Positions 41,946 to 49,952 of a stretch of DNA of 64,000 bases are shown one piece after another. Made by a program: the position numbers and the translations under genes. Positions within the stretch are counted from its first letter, which is position 1. Every line of letters starts with the position of its first letter. The DNA is taken from assembly GCF_021129215.1 (NCBI RefSeq), contig NZ_JAJOLP010000001.1, positions 682,001-746,000 on the forward strand, read 5' to 3'. Source of the stretch: Agromyces sp. S2-1-8. Its GTDB lineage: Bacteria; Actinomycetota; Actinomycetes; Actinomycetales; Microbacteriaceae. Below the pieces are notes generated by a model. That model ran no database searches, had not been told where the DNA came from, and saw only the letters and a list, made by a program, of their open reading frames with translations.

Positions 41946-43181
41946 CTATCGGAGCCGGTCGCGGCGACGGGCGAGGTGAGCGGTCTCTGCGGTATTGCCC
42001 GCCAGGTCGAGGGCCGTGTCGTACGCTGCGCGGGCGTCTTGGTTACGGCCGAGCCTCCGCAGCAGATCGGCACGCGTTGCGTGGAAGGCGTGATAGCCGT
42101 TCAACGCCTTTTCGAGCCGATCGACCGTCGTAAGGGCAACTGCCGGGCCGTCGATCTCGGCGACCGCGATGGCCCGGTTCAGGGCGATGATCGGTGACGG
42201 GTCTGCGTTGGCGAGCTGGTCGTAGAGCGCGAGGATCTGTGACCAGTCCGTCTCGCGGAAGTCGCGGGCGGAGGTGTGCACGGCCCCGATGGCGGCGAGG
42301 ATCTGGTATCGGCCGGGAGCCTCACCGGCGGCGGCGGCAATGAGGCGCTCACGCACCAGCTGATGGCCCTCGGCGATGAGTTCCGGCTCCCAGGCCGCAC
42401 GGTCCTGTTCGTCGAGCGGGACCAGCTCGCCGTGTTCGGAGATCCGGGCGGTGCGGCGGGCCTCCGTGAGGAGCATGAACGCCAGCAGCCCGGCGACCTC
42501 GCCGCTCTCGGGTATGAGCTGACGGATCAGGCGTGTGAGGCGGATCGCCTCGGCGGTGAGGTCGGCACGTACCGGGCTGCTTTCTGGACTGGTCGCCAGA
42601 TAGCCCTCATTGAAGATCAGGAAGAGCACCGCGAGGACCCCGGCGACGCGGTCCGGGAGATCTGCCTTAGAAGGCATTCGATACGGGATGCGAGCCGCTT
42701 TGATCTTGGCCTTCGCGCGGGTTATCCGCTGTCCCATCGTGTTCTCGGGGACCAGGAACGCGTGGGCGATCTCGGGCACGGTCAGACCGCCGATCATGCG
42801 CAAGGTCAGCGCCACTCGATTCTCCATCGCCAACGCCGGATGACAGCAGGTGAAGAGTAACCGGAGCCGGTCGTCGTCGATGGCACAGATCGACTCGGTC
42901 GGTGCGTGGCCGAACACCATCCGGGCCTCCTCGTGTTTGCTGTCGCGTTGGCTTTCGCGCCGCAGTCGATCGATGCCCTTGCGGGTCGCCGTGGTGGTGA
43001 GCCAGGCGCCCGGGTTGGGTGGTAAGCCGTCGACAGGCCACCGGGTGACGGCGGTCGCGAACGCCTCGGCCGCAGCCTCCTCCGCCAGGTCGAGGTTGCC
43101 GAAGCGCCTGGTCAGGCCGGCGACAAGCCGGGCCCACTCGTCACGGTACGCCTGGCTGATCGCGCCCTCGACGTCGCTCAC
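41946..43181 (-). CDS. ECF42-type RNA polymerase sigma factor (DUF6596/TPR C-terminus)
   Basis: 411-residue extracytoplasmic-function sigma factor with a long C-terminal extension. Sigma region 2 is visible in NLDLAEEAAAEAFATAVTRW, then GAWLTTTATRKGIDRLRR. Region 4 lies around LRMIGGLTVPEIAHAFLVPE with TMGQRITRAKAKI. The C-terminal helical/TPR-like part includes LAAIGAVHTSARDFRETDWS and LALYDQLANADPSPIIALNR. This class lacks an anti-sigma factor and is characteristically paired with YCII/DGPF proteins, as here: its GTG (43181) overlaps the YCII stop. The regulated genes are unknown; neighbours in module II are candidates. Confidence 0.92.
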   Translation of the reverse strand: MSDVEGAISQAYRDEWARLVAGLTRRFGNLDLAEEAAAEAFATAVTRWPVDGLPPNPGAWLTTTATRKGIDRLRRESQRDSKHEEARMVFGHAPTESICAIDDDRLRLLFTCCHPALAMENRVALTLRMIGGLTVPEIAHAFLVPENTMGQRITRAKAKIKAARIPYRMPSKADLPDRVAGVLAVLFLIFNEGYLATSPESSPVRADLTAEAIRLTRLIRQLIPESGEVAGLLAFMLLTEARRTARISEHGELVPLDEQDRAAWEPELIAEGHQLVRERLIAAAAGEAPGRYQILAAIGAVHTSARDFRETDWSQILALYDQLANADPSPIIALNRAIAVAEIDGPAVALTTVDRLEKALNGYHAFHATRADLLRRLGRNQDARAAYDTALDLAGNTAETAHLARRRDRLR

Positions 43182-43501
43182 TGGAACGGCCGCACCTCGA
43201 TCTTCCGGTCGCAGACCTTCGACGCCTCGGCCGCCAGGGTGAGCGCAACATCCAGATCTGGCGCCTCCCATACCCAGACACCGGCGAGGTACTCCTTCGA
43301 CTCCAGGAACGGTCCATCGCTGATCATCGGGTGCTCGCCCCGATTGTCGATGACCGTGGCTGCGTCCGTGTCCGCGAGCCCGCCCGCGAACACCCAGTAG
43401 CCATCGGCGATCAGGCGCTCGTTGAACTGGCTGATCGCGGGTCGCCTGTCCAAGCTGCCGGGATTGCGCTTGTCATCGATCACGGAAATCAGGTACTGCA
43501 T
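43178..43501 (-). CDS. YCII/DGPF-domain protein partner of ECF42
   Basis: 107 residues beginning MQYLISVIDDKRNPG, with the DGPF motif in HPMISDGPFLESKEYLAGVW and LTLAAEASKVCDRKIEVRPF. Small ferredoxin-like-fold proteins of this class are co-encoded with ECF42 sigma factors and may participate in signalling; the mechanism is not established. Its stop overlaps the sigma-factor GTG by 4 bp. Confidence 0.9.
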   Translation of the reverse strand: MQYLISVIDDKRNPGSLDRRPAISQFNERLIADGYWVFAGGLADTDAATVIDNRGEHPMISDGPFLESKEYLAGVWVWEAPDLDVALTLAAEASKVCDRKIEVRPFQ

Positions 43502-43552
43502 CGGAAGTCCTCTCTCTGGTTCATGTCATTGGTGCGACGCCCGCTCGGGTCT

Positions 43553-43912
43553 TCAGTGCGGGCCCGTGGGATGCGCGAGATCGTACGCGCGAGCGAGCTT
43601 CGCGGGCACGACCATGCGCCAGGCATCGACGACGAGTTCGCGGGCCTCGGAAGGCTTCAGCACAGCGAGATCGGCGTGGACCCAGTTGAAGCGCAGTTCT
43701 GACTCCGAGGGCATCTGGAACTTGCGTGGGTTTCCCGCGACGAGCGCTGCCCGCTCCTCCTTCGGGAAGGCGAACCCCATCACGGCCTCGTCGAGTGAGA
43801 ACGCGACGTAGACCATCTGACCGACCCGGAACTTCAATCGCCCGCGCACGTATGCATGATAGGAGCGCTCCAGCTCCGCGCCCAGCGCTCGAACGTCGTC
43901 GAGGACCGCCAT
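43553..43912 (-). CDS. MmcQ/YjbR family DNA-binding protein
   Basis: 119 residues from ATG 43912 (MAVLDDVRALGAELERSYHA). The YjbR/CyaY-like fold is indicated by VYVAFSLDEAVMGFAFPKEE, ELRFNWVHADLAVL and the C-terminal WRMVVPAKLARAYDLAHP. The biochemical role of this family is poorly known despite the DNA-binding label. It sits between ohr and the YCII gene on the same strand. A longer frame to 44092 overlaps ohr and is rejected. Confidence 0.82.
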   Translation of the reverse strand: MAVLDDVRALGAELERSYHAYVRGRLKFRVGQMVYVAFSLDEAVMGFAFPKEERAALVAGNPRKFQMPSESELRFNWVHADLAVLKPSEARELVVDAWRMVVPAKLARAYDLAHPTGPH

Positions 43913-43934
43913 GACCAGATTCCGTTTCCCTAGA

Positions 43935-44345
43935 TTATTCGGCGAGAAGGTGGACAGGAATGTTGCCCCGCGTCGCATTCGAATACGGGCAGACGTCGTG
44001 TGTGGTCCGGATGAGCTCTTGAGCGACTTCTGGGGGCAGGCCCTCGGGCAGTGCTGTCCGCAACGTGACTTCGAGCGTGAAGCCACCTGCACCGTTGGGA
44101 AGCAGGCTGACCTCGGCTGTCACCGATAGCCCTGAAACGTCGATTCTCCGCTGGCCTGCCACGAGCTGCAACGAGGTTGCAAAACAGGCGGCATATCCTG
44201 CCGCGAACAGCTGCTCGGGGTTGGTGCCATCGCCCGTACCGCCCAGCTCCTGCTGCAACGCCAAGTCCACATCCAACTTGCCGTCAGAACTGAAGGCGCG
44301 GCCGTTGCGACCGGTCGAAGTAGCAACAGCAGTGTAAAGACTCAC
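43935..44345 (-). CDS. ohr: Organic hydroperoxide resistance protein (Ohr/OsmC)
   Basis: 136 residues from GTG 44345 (AGGAG 6 nt upstream): VSLYTAVATSTGRNGRAFS. Peroxidatic cysteine in GYAACFATSLQLVA and resolving cysteine in THDVCPYSNATRGNIPVHL, the Ohr pattern. It reduces organic peroxides using lipoylated partners in studied species. No OhrR-type regulator is adjacent; the ECF42 sigma factor in the same module is a possible controller. Confidence 0.93.
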   Translation of the reverse strand: MSLYTAVATSTGRNGRAFSSDGKLDVDLALQQELGGTGDGTNPEQLFAAGYAACFATSLQLVAGQRRIDVSGLSVTAEVSLLPNGAGGFTLEVTLRTALPEGLPPEVAQELIRTTHDVCPYSNATRGNIPVHLLAE

Positions 44346-44361
44346 GACTGACTCCTGTCGA

Positions 44362-44973
44362 TCAGAACGTTGCATAGTCGGGGCGGCCAGCGGGGCGATA
44401 GGTCTGAATCATCACGCCCTTCGAATCCGTACGTGAGTCGACCAGATTCATCGCGATATCCCGACCTGAATCCGCGAAAAGTCGGGCACCCTGCCCCAGC
44501 ACCACGGGCACGATGATGAGTTCCATTTCGTCGACGAGGTCCTTCTCCAGGAGCCACTGGATGAGGCGACTACTGCCGTGCACTTGCAGCTCTCCACGCC
44601 CGCTGGCTTTCAGTTCCGTGACGGCGGCGAAGAGGTCATCACCGAGGACTGCCGTGTTCGCCCACGCCGGTTCCCTCAGCGTTCTGGATGCCACGTACTT
44701 CGGCCTCGTGTTCAGGGCCACGCCGATCGGTTGCAGTTTCAGGTCCTCGATGGTTCCCCAGAATTCGAGCAGGATGTCGTAGGTTCGGCGGCCGAGAAGA
44801 AACGCATCGGCGCGCTCGAAGGTCGCGGCGATATGATCGCGGGTCGAGTCGTCACCCGCGCCCCGCGCCCAACCACCGCGCTCGAACCCGCACTCGCGGT
44901 CTTCCACGGTCGGGCCGCCGTTTCCCTGCGTCACTCCGTCGAGCGTGAGCTGCGTGATCGTCGTAAGTTTCAT
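44362..44973 (-). CDS. Dihydrofolate reductase family protein (RibD C-terminal-like)
   Basis: 203 residues beginning MKLTTITQLTLDGVTQGNGG, with FERADAFLLGRRTYDILLEFWG, LKASGRGELQVHGSSRLIQW and IIVPVVLGQGARLFAD, the usual landmarks of the RibD_C/DHFR-like family. These are NADPH-dependent reductases of mostly unknown substrate. It ends 16 bp before ohr on the same strand and is probably co-transcribed. Confidence 0.88.
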   Translation of the reverse strand: MKLTTITQLTLDGVTQGNGGPTVEDRECGFERGGWARGAGDDSTRDHIAATFERADAFLLGRRTYDILLEFWGTIEDLKLQPIGVALNTRPKYVASRTLREPAWANTAVLGDDLFAAVTELKASGRGELQVHGSSRLIQWLLEKDLVDEMELIIVPVVLGQGARLFADSGRDIAMNLVDSRTDSKGVMIQTYRPAGRPDYATF

Positions 44974-45140
44974 TGACCTGGTTCTCCCTGGCTTCGGCGC
45001 CCGCCCATCGGACGCCTCTCACTAGATCAACGAACGGCCCCGCACGAATCCGACATCACCAGCACGCCGCCTTTAAGCGCCACCACAGACCGCTAGACGA
45101 GATGCCGCAGAAGGATCCCTCCACGCCCGCGAATGAGCGA

Positions 45141-45521
45141 TTACCTCGAGCGAGGGCGCTTCAGGCGCTCGTACTTCGAACGGAAATAGCCGAGGCTCGT
45201 TCCGCCGCTGACAACCTCGCGAGCCAGTCGCAACTCGATGCGGGATTCGAGCGCGATTCCCACGTCGCTGATGCCGGCTGTTGCTGCGGCGTGGATCGCG
45301 GCGTCGAGCTCGTCGAGCACGGGCGCCGCCTCGTCCAGGGCTGCTTCGACTTCGCTGCGGGATGCGTCGAACGCTTCGAGGTCGCGCGCCACCGCAGTGA
45401 GTTTCGCCACGACTTCCTCCCAAGCAGCAATGAGCCGGAGTCGGTTCGGATCATCCGCAGGCAATTGGCGCAGCGAGGCGGCACCATTCGGTGAGTCGCG
45501 GGGCGTGTAGGAAAATGCCAT
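45141..45521 (-). CDS. Small helical protein with its N-terminus in the element end
   Basis: 126 residues from ATG 45521: MAFSYTPRDSPNGAASLRQL followed by a helical, Ala/Glu-rich region (WEEVVAKLTAVARDLEAFDA; LDEAAPVLDELDAAIHAAAT) and a basic tail LKRPRSR. No family is recognised. The first five or so codons lie inside the conserved right terminal repeat, so the natural 5' end was probably lost when the element end was joined here. No convincing ribosome-binding site is visible. It may be non-functional. Confidence 0.5.
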   Translation of the reverse strand: MAFSYTPRDSPNGAASLRQLPADDPNRLRLIAAWEEVVAKLTAVARDLEAFDASRSEVEAALDEAAPVLDELDAAIHAAATAGISDVGIALESRIELRLAREVVSGGTSLGYFRSKYERLKRPRSR

Positions 45522-45604
45522 CTTCTGTGGAATCCGAGCGCTCAAACCGATGACATTTGCCGTGGAATCTCGGACCCTGATGCCATTTCGGCGCGGAACC
45601 TACA
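45505..45604 (-). repeat. Element end C (right end of module II)
   Basis: 100 bp homologous to end B1. Read inward it begins TGTAGGTTCCGCGCCGAAAT and contains TTCCACGGCAAATGTCAT and TTCCACAGAAGATGGCAT units. It is the outer boundary of the 12-kb insertion. Confidence 0.82.
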
Positions 45605-45619
45605 GGGCCGTTTCGCCGG
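45605..45619 (+). repeat. Right 15-bp direct repeat flanking the 12-kb insertion
   Basis: GGGCCGTTTCGCCGG, identical to 33561-33575, starting on the base after the element's last base. Confidence 0.9.
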
Positions 45620-45883
45620 TTCTCGCGCAACCTGTCGTCGCGGCGTTGCCGGCCGCATCGACAATGGCAGCCCGATCCGACTCGCACGCCCGCAGATCGG
45701 CGTGCCGGCCGACCTTGTCGAACATCGCAGTCGTCGGCAGACTGGCACCACGACGCGAGGAGTCTGCCATGGCCGATCAGGACGTCCCGAGCGGAGGCAC
45801 GCCAGCCATCTTCCGCGAGCGATGGCGAGTCTCGGATCGGCGGGCCGCCGCACGGGCCGAGACGTGTGGCGGGTGAGACGGGA
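45620..45883. other. Gene-free flank after the insertion
   Basis: Presumably the sequence that originally followed dnaB. Short frames on both strands show no recognisable protein. It may hold the promoter of the acetyltransferase gene. Confidence 0.5.
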
Positions 45884-46471
45884 GTGACGACGTCGCACGT
45901 GATCAAGCCGCTCACTCCCGAGACCTTCCCGGCGTGGTTGGCGCTCGCGCAGAAGCACAACGGGGTCTGGGGCGGGTGCTACTGCTCGTATTTCCACGGC
46001 GACACGGAGCGCACCGTCAAGGACGATTACGACCGGCCGACGTTCAAGCAGCGACTCGTGGCGGAGGGCGTCGCGCACGCCGCGCTCGTCTTCGACGGCG
46101 ACGACGCGATCGCCTGGTGCGAGTACGGCAGTCCGGTCGAACTGCCGAACATCTACCACCGCAAGCAGTACGACGCCGGCGAGACCACGCCGGCGCCGTG
46201 GCGCATCACCTGCTTCTTCGTCGACCGCGACCATCGACGGTCGGGAGTGGCACGAGAAGCGCTCGACGGCGCGCTCGAGCTGATCGCCCAGGCCGGCGGG
46301 GGCGAGGTGGTCTCGTTCCCCAACGAGCTCGCCCCCGGCAAGCGGACGTCGTCGTCGTTCCTCCACAACGGCACGAGGGCCATGTTCGAGAAGGCGGGAT
46401 TCACGTTCGAGCGGCACATCGGCAAGAGCAAGACCGTCATGCGCAAGACGGTCGCACCGGCCCACGGCTGA
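45884..46471 (+). CDS. GNAT-family acetyltransferase
   Basis: 195 residues (GTG 45884, VTTSHVIKPLTPETFPAWLA; another GTG at 45866 is possible). Typical of a GNAT subgroup with the N-terminal HNGVWGGCYCSYFH motif. The acetyl-CoA region is ITCFFVDRDHRRSGVAREAL, followed by ALELIAQAGGGEVVSFPNE. The substrate is unknown. It stands alone on the plus strand after the insertion. Confidence 0.83.
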   Translation: MTTSHVIKPLTPETFPAWLALAQKHNGVWGGCYCSYFHGDTERTVKDDYDRPTFKQRLVAEGVAHAALVFDGDDAIAWCEYGSPVELPNIYHRKQYDAGETTPAPWRITCFFVDRDHRRSGVAREALDGALELIAQAGGGEVVSFPNELAPGKRTSSSFLHNGTRAMFEKAGFTFERHIGKSKTVMRKTVAPAHG

Positions 46472-46508
46472 CGCCGGGCTCGCCCGGTCGGTTCGCCGAG
46501 TGGCGGGC

Positions 46509-46946
46509 TCAGCCGGCGGCCTTGCGGATGTGCTCGGTGATGCGCCGTTCCGTCTCGGGGGTGAGCGCGAGCAGCGCGAACGAGGTCACCCAGATGTCGC
46601 CGTCGTCGAGCTGGGCGGCCTCCTCGAAACCGAGCGTCGCGTAGCGCGACTCGAACTTGGACGCGGGCTTGAAGAAGACCACGATCTTGCCGTTCGCGTC
46701 GGCGTAGGACGGGAACCCGTACCAGGTCTTGGGGAACAGCTGCGGCGCGACATCCTTCACGATGCGGTCGATGCCCTCGGCGATCGCGCGGTCGTCATCG
46801 GGCAGCGCGGCGATCGCTTCGCGGATCGCCTTCTCGCCCGCCTCCCGCGTCTTGCCGGCCTTCGCTTCGGCCCGCAGCTCTGCCGCGCGCTGCTTGACGG
46901 CGGCGCGTTCGTCGGCGGAGAGTCCGTCGGTCTTTGTCGTAGCCAT
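46509..46946 (-). CDS. DUF1801-like protein
   Basis: 145 residues. A charged Ala/Lys/Glu-rich helical N-terminus (about 1-40) precedes a compact domain with PKTWYGFPSYADANGKIVVF, SRYATLGFEEAAQLDDGDIW and LTPETERRITEHIRKAAG, as seen in actinobacterial YdhG/DUF1801-related proteins. No catalytic motif is evident. Convergent with the acetyltransferase gene. Confidence 0.75.
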   Translation of the reverse strand: MATTKTDGLSADERAAVKQRAAELRAEAKAGKTREAGEKAIREAIAALPDDDRAIAEGIDRIVKDVAPQLFPKTWYGFPSYADANGKIVVFFKPASKFESRYATLGFEEAAQLDDGDIWVTSFALLALTPETERRITEHIRKAAG

Positions 46947-47205
46947 GGGTTGCTCCTTCTCGATGTCTTCCGGTCAAATTCGATCTGCCTTCACGGTACG
47001 GAATCGAGCACCGCGGCGCTTCTCGAATCCTGATCGAGCTGGCCCGATCGCCCGACAGCGCACGAAGCCGTGCAGGAAGCGCCCGAAACGCAGCGCCGGA
47101 CATACGGAAGGAGGAGGGGAACGGGCGCCGATGGGGAATACCGCCGACAATGGTCTCAGCACGGTCCGGCGAAGGCGCGATGCACGCATCAGGGAGAGCG
47201 ACGAG

Positions 47206-47775
47206 ATGAGACCCCTTCGATACTCGATCAACGTGACTCTCGACGGCTGCTGCCATCACGAGGCAGGGCTCCCTCCCGACGAGGAGTCGATGCGCTACTG
47301 GACCGAGGAGATGGAACGGGCCGACGCCCTGCTCTTCGGACGGGTGACCTACGAGATGATGGAGGCGGCGTGGCGGCGGCCCGCCACGGGCACGTGGCCC
47401 GACTGGATGGACGAGTGGGAGATCCCGTTCGCCGAGACCATCGACCGGGCGAAGAAGCACGTCGTGTCGAGCACGCTGAGCGGCGTCGACTGGAACGCTG
47501 AACTCGTGCGAGGCGACGTGGGGCGAGCGGTTCAGCGGCTCAAGCAGGAGCCGGGCGAGGGCCTGTTCGTGGGTGGCGTGACGCTCCCCCTGGCGCTGGC
47601 GGACCTCGGCTTGATCGACGAGTACGTGTTCGTCGTGCAGCCGGTCCTCGCCGGGCACGGGCCGACGTTGCTCGCCGGCCTGCGCGAACGCATCCGGCTC
47701 GAGCTCGTCGATCGCCACGAGTTCCGGTCGGGCGTGGTCGCCATGCGATACCGGCCCGCGCGAGTCACGGCGTGA
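47206..47775 (+). CDS. Dihydrofolate reductase family protein (RibD C-terminal-like)
   Basis: 189 residues from ATG 47206 (MRPLRYSINVTLDGCCHHEA) with GGGAGAG upstream. Core motifs are ERADALLFGRVTYEMMEAAW, LKQEPGEGLFVGGVTLPLAL and VFVVQPVLAGHGPTLL. A probable NADPH-dependent reductase of unknown substrate. Its longer in-frame upstream extension crosses a 259-bp interval where I see no other gene. It is a second member of the family found in module II but clearly divergent from it. Confidence 0.87.
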   Translation: MRPLRYSINVTLDGCCHHEAGLPPDEESMRYWTEEMERADALLFGRVTYEMMEAAWRRPATGTWPDWMDEWEIPFAETIDRAKKHVVSSTLSGVDWNAELVRGDVGRAVQRLKQEPGEGLFVGGVTLPLALADLGLIDEYVFVVQPVLAGHGPTLLAGLRERIRLELVDRHEFRSGVVAMRYRPARVTA

Positions 47776-47841
47776 CGACCCCGATCCGAGAGCACAGCGA
47801 ACCTCGGCGCGCGGTCGCGGTCGCGGTCCGAGGCGATGGCC

Positions 47842-48207
47842 TCAGTCGAGCTCGCGCAGCGGTGACGTCAGCGCTCCGCCGGCATCGCCGGTGTTGACCG
47901 TGCCGCGCGGCTCGAAGAGCACGGCGTGCACCTCGGCGTCGGCGCGCGGGCAGTGTTCGACCCCCTTCGGCACGACGAACACGTCGTCGGGGCCGAGCAC
48001 GACGTCGCGGTCGCGCAATTGGATCGTGAGCTCACCGCTCAGCACCATGAAGAGCTCATCGGTCTCGGGGTGGCTGTGCCACACGAACTCGCCGAGGAGC
48101 TTCACGACCTTCACGTCGTAGTCGTTGACGCTCGTCAGCCGGTGCGGCTGCCACGGATCGGGCACGGCGGCGAGGGCCGCCCTGAGGTTGCGCACTTCAT
48201 CGCTCAC
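47842..48207 (-). CDS. Cupin-domain protein
   Basis: 121 residues from GTG 48207 (VSDEVRNLRAALAAVPDPWQ). A single cupin barrel with metal-ligand pattern in FVWHSHPETDELFMVLSGE (H-x-H-x4-E) and VVPKGVEHCPRADAEV (distal His). Enzyme or sensor role unknown. It is divergent from the YdeI-like gene, and the 80-bp gap holds a 13-bp-arm palindrome. Confidence 0.85.
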   Translation of the reverse strand: MSDEVRNLRAALAAVPDPWQPHRLTSVNDYDVKVVKLLGEFVWHSHPETDELFMVLSGELTIQLRDRDVVLGPDDVFVVPKGVEHCPRADAEVHAVLFEPRGTVNTGDAGGALTSPLRELD

Positions 48208-48226
48208 TCCAACGAGCCTACGACGG

Positions 48227-48257
48227 CGACAGGGATGTCGCGGAGACATCCCTGTCG
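48227..48257. promoter_or_regulatory. Long perfect palindrome between divergent genes
   Basis: CGACAGGGATGTC-GCGGA-GACATCCCTGTCG: 13-bp perfect arms, 5-bp centre, between the cupin and YdeI-like genes. Likely an operator for both promoters; no regulator is encoded next to it. Confidence 0.55.
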
Positions 48258-48287
48258 TTGAACGAGGCCCTGCGGCAGGATGGCCGC

Positions 48288-48740
48288 ATGGCACTCCACT
48301 TCACCTCGATCGTCGAACCGCACGAGAAGATGCGCGGGCTCGAGGTGCCGCCAGAGGTGGTCGACGCGCTCGGAGGCGGCAAGCGACCGCGTGTCGTGGT
48401 CACGATCAACGGTCACACGTGGCGAACCCGTCTCGCGATCATGCTCGGACGCAACCTCATCGGCTTCAGCAACGCGAACCGGGCGGCGACCGGGGCCGAG
48501 GTCGGCGACGAGGTCACCATCGGTCTCGCGCTCGACGACGAGCCGATCACCGTCGACGAGCCGCCGGAGCTCACCGCGGCGCTCGATGCCGACCCGACCG
48601 CTCGAGCCGCGTTCGACGCTCTCACCGTGAGCCGGCGTCGTCAGCAGGCGCGGGTGATCGGCCAGGCGAAGGGGGCCGACACCCGGTCGCGCCGCGTCGA
48701 GAAGCTCCTCGCGCAGCTGCGCGATTCCGCGACCGACTGA
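48288..48740 (+). CDS. YdeI/OmpD-associated family protein (DUF1905 + OmdA)
   Basis: 150 residues from ATG 48288. N-terminal DUF1905 barrel (MALHFTSIVEPHEKMRGLEV, VVVTINGHTWRTRLAIM, GDEVTIGLALDDEP) and C-terminal OmdA-like helix (LTAALDADPTARAAFDALTV, RRRQQARVIGQAKGADTRSR). In other bacteria YdeI-type proteins are linked to antimicrobial-peptide tolerance; the role here is open. Confidence 0.85.
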   Translation: MALHFTSIVEPHEKMRGLEVPPEVVDALGGGKRPRVVVTINGHTWRTRLAIMLGRNLIGFSNANRAATGAEVGDEVTIGLALDDEPITVDEPPELTAALDADPTARAAFDALTVSRRRQQARVIGQAKGADTRSRRVEKLLAQLRDSATD

Positions 48741-48840
48741 CCCGTCCGCCCGCCCCGCGTGTATGAGGGCTCCACGCACCGACGCGGTCACCGCGGCCGG
48801 CGGTCGACGGCGACACCGACGGCAACCGGGCGCTCGATGC

Positions 48841-49479
48841 TCACGGCACGTGGCGGCCCGGCTCGCCGTAGCGCGCCAGGAAGAGCGCGACGGCTCTCGC
48901 CGAGGCATCCGCCGCCGGCTCGGCCTCGACGCCGAGCAGAGCGGCGTTCAGCGGGGCGCCGACGACGAGCCACGTGAACTCCTCGGCAGCCGCCCGGGGG
49001 GCGTCGGCCTTCAGCGCGCCCGCTCGGCGCAAGTCGTCGAAGGTGTCCGCGAGGTCGGAGACGTTGCGCTGCCAGCTCTCCTCGAAGTAGATGGCCGCGA
49101 CCTCGGGCTGCGTCTTCGCCTCGTTGATGACCAGTCGTCGCATGGCGACGACGTCGGGCGAGAGGATGGCGCGCAGGAGCGTTTCACCGAGCTCGACGAG
49201 CCCGTGCTCGACATCGGGCACCTGCGCGAGCCGGTCGAGCGCCGGCCGCATCGCGCCGCGACCCGAGGCCGCCCAGTCGGAGACCACCGCGCGGTAGAGC
49301 GCCGACTTCGATGGATGCTCCCGATACAACGAGCTCTTCGAGATTCGCGCACGCGCGGCCACCTCGTCCATCGTCGCGGCGGAGTAGCCGCGCTCGAGGA
49401 AGACGGCCCGCGCCTCGGCGAGCAGTGCCGAGCCGGTGAGCCCGGGCGGACGCCCGCGAGCAGAAGTGGGAACCGACAT
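48841..49479 (-). CDS. TetR-family transcriptional regulator
   Basis: 212 residues. N-terminal HTH (ARAVFLERGYSAATMDEVAA, ARARISKSSLYREHPSKSAL) with a TetR_C-type ligand domain including MRRLVINEAKTQPEVAAIYF. It is divergent from a small membrane-protein operon; the 79-bp gap has repeated GTACT half-sites over a consensus promoter, so it probably represses that operon and itself. Confidence 0.9.
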   Translation of the reverse strand: MSVPTSARGRPPGLTGSALLAEARAVFLERGYSAATMDEVAARARISKSSLYREHPSKSALYRAVVSDWAASGRGAMRPALDRLAQVPDVEHGLVELGETLLRAILSPDVVAMRRLVINEAKTQPEVAAIYFEESWQRNVSDLADTFDDLRRAGALKADAPRAAAEEFTWLVVGAPLNAALLGVEAEPAADASARAVALFLARYGEPGRHVP

Positions 49480-49490
49480 GGTTCCAGTTT

Positions 49491-49546
49491 AGTACTTGAC
49501 AGGACTAAAACGAGGCGCGTACCGTACTGAGTACTCACCAGTACTG
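49491..49546 (+). promoter_or_regulatory. Promoter with TetR-type GTACT operator repeats
   Basis: TTGACA (49496-49501), 18-bp spacer, TACCGT (49520-49525). AGTACT overlaps the -35 (49491-49496), GTACTGAGTACT overlaps the -10 (49524-49535) and the palindrome CAGTACTG follows (49539-49546). Confidence 0.7.
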
Positions 49547-49558
49547 AAAGGGGACCGC

Positions 49559-49939
49559 ATGGCACTCCTCGGCGTCGCCCTCGCCACGGTCGTCTCGTTC
49601 ATCGCAAGCGCGGTGCTCTACGCGATTCCGCCGGTCTCCCGGCTCATCGGCGCGCGGAGCACCCCTCGCCCAGGCATCCCGGTCGTCGTCCAGATGCTGC
49701 TCGTCGTCCTCCGCAGCCTCGTCATGTCCCTGCTCGTGCTCGGCCTGATGCTCGCCGGCGGTTGGCACGGAGCGGCGGCCGGCGCGGTGCTCGGACTGGC
49801 GTTGGCCTCACTGCCGGCGGTCCTCCTGCTGGGGTCGGTCGTGCACGAGAACACGCCGATCCCCGTCGCGCTCGTCCACTTCACCGACTGGCTGCTCAAG
49901 CTCGTCATCATCGGCGCCCTCGTCGGCGCCTTCACCTGA
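49559..49939 (+). CDS. Small membrane protein, DUF1761-like
   Basis: 126 residues with four hydrophobic segments (ALLGVALATVVSFIASAVLY; VVQMLLVVLRSLVMSLLVLG; AVLGLALASLPAVLLLGSVV; FTDWLLKLVIIGALVGAF). The order resembles DUF1761 proteins, whose function is unknown. The GGGG-rich leader and ATG at 49559 follow a consensus promoter under probable TetR control. The DUF1905 gene is 13 bp downstream. Confidence 0.78.
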   Translation: MALLGVALATVVSFIASAVLYAIPPVSRLIGARSTPRPGIPVVVQMLLVVLRSLVMSLLVLGLMLAGGWHGAAAGAVLGLALASLPAVLLLGSVVHENTPIPVALVHFTDWLLKLVIIGALVGAFT

Positions 49940-49952
49940 TCGGAGCAACGAC

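Larger units (their letters stand above)
40653..45604. mobile_element. Cargo module II: transposase-less ITR element (sigma factor/stress genes)
   Basis: 4,952-bp unit starting TGTAGGTTCC (directly abutting module I) and ending GCGGAACCTACA. Cargo is an HNH-like protein, ECF42-type sigma factor, YCII protein, MmcQ/YjbR, Ohr, DHFR-like protein and a truncated small protein. No transposase is recognised. The right side is followed by the second copy of the 15-bp direct repeat. Confidence 0.65.

Noticed and set aside
45550-45876. Small plus-strand frame across the right element boundary
   Set aside because: Starts inside the terminal repeat and has no conserved features; likely chance.
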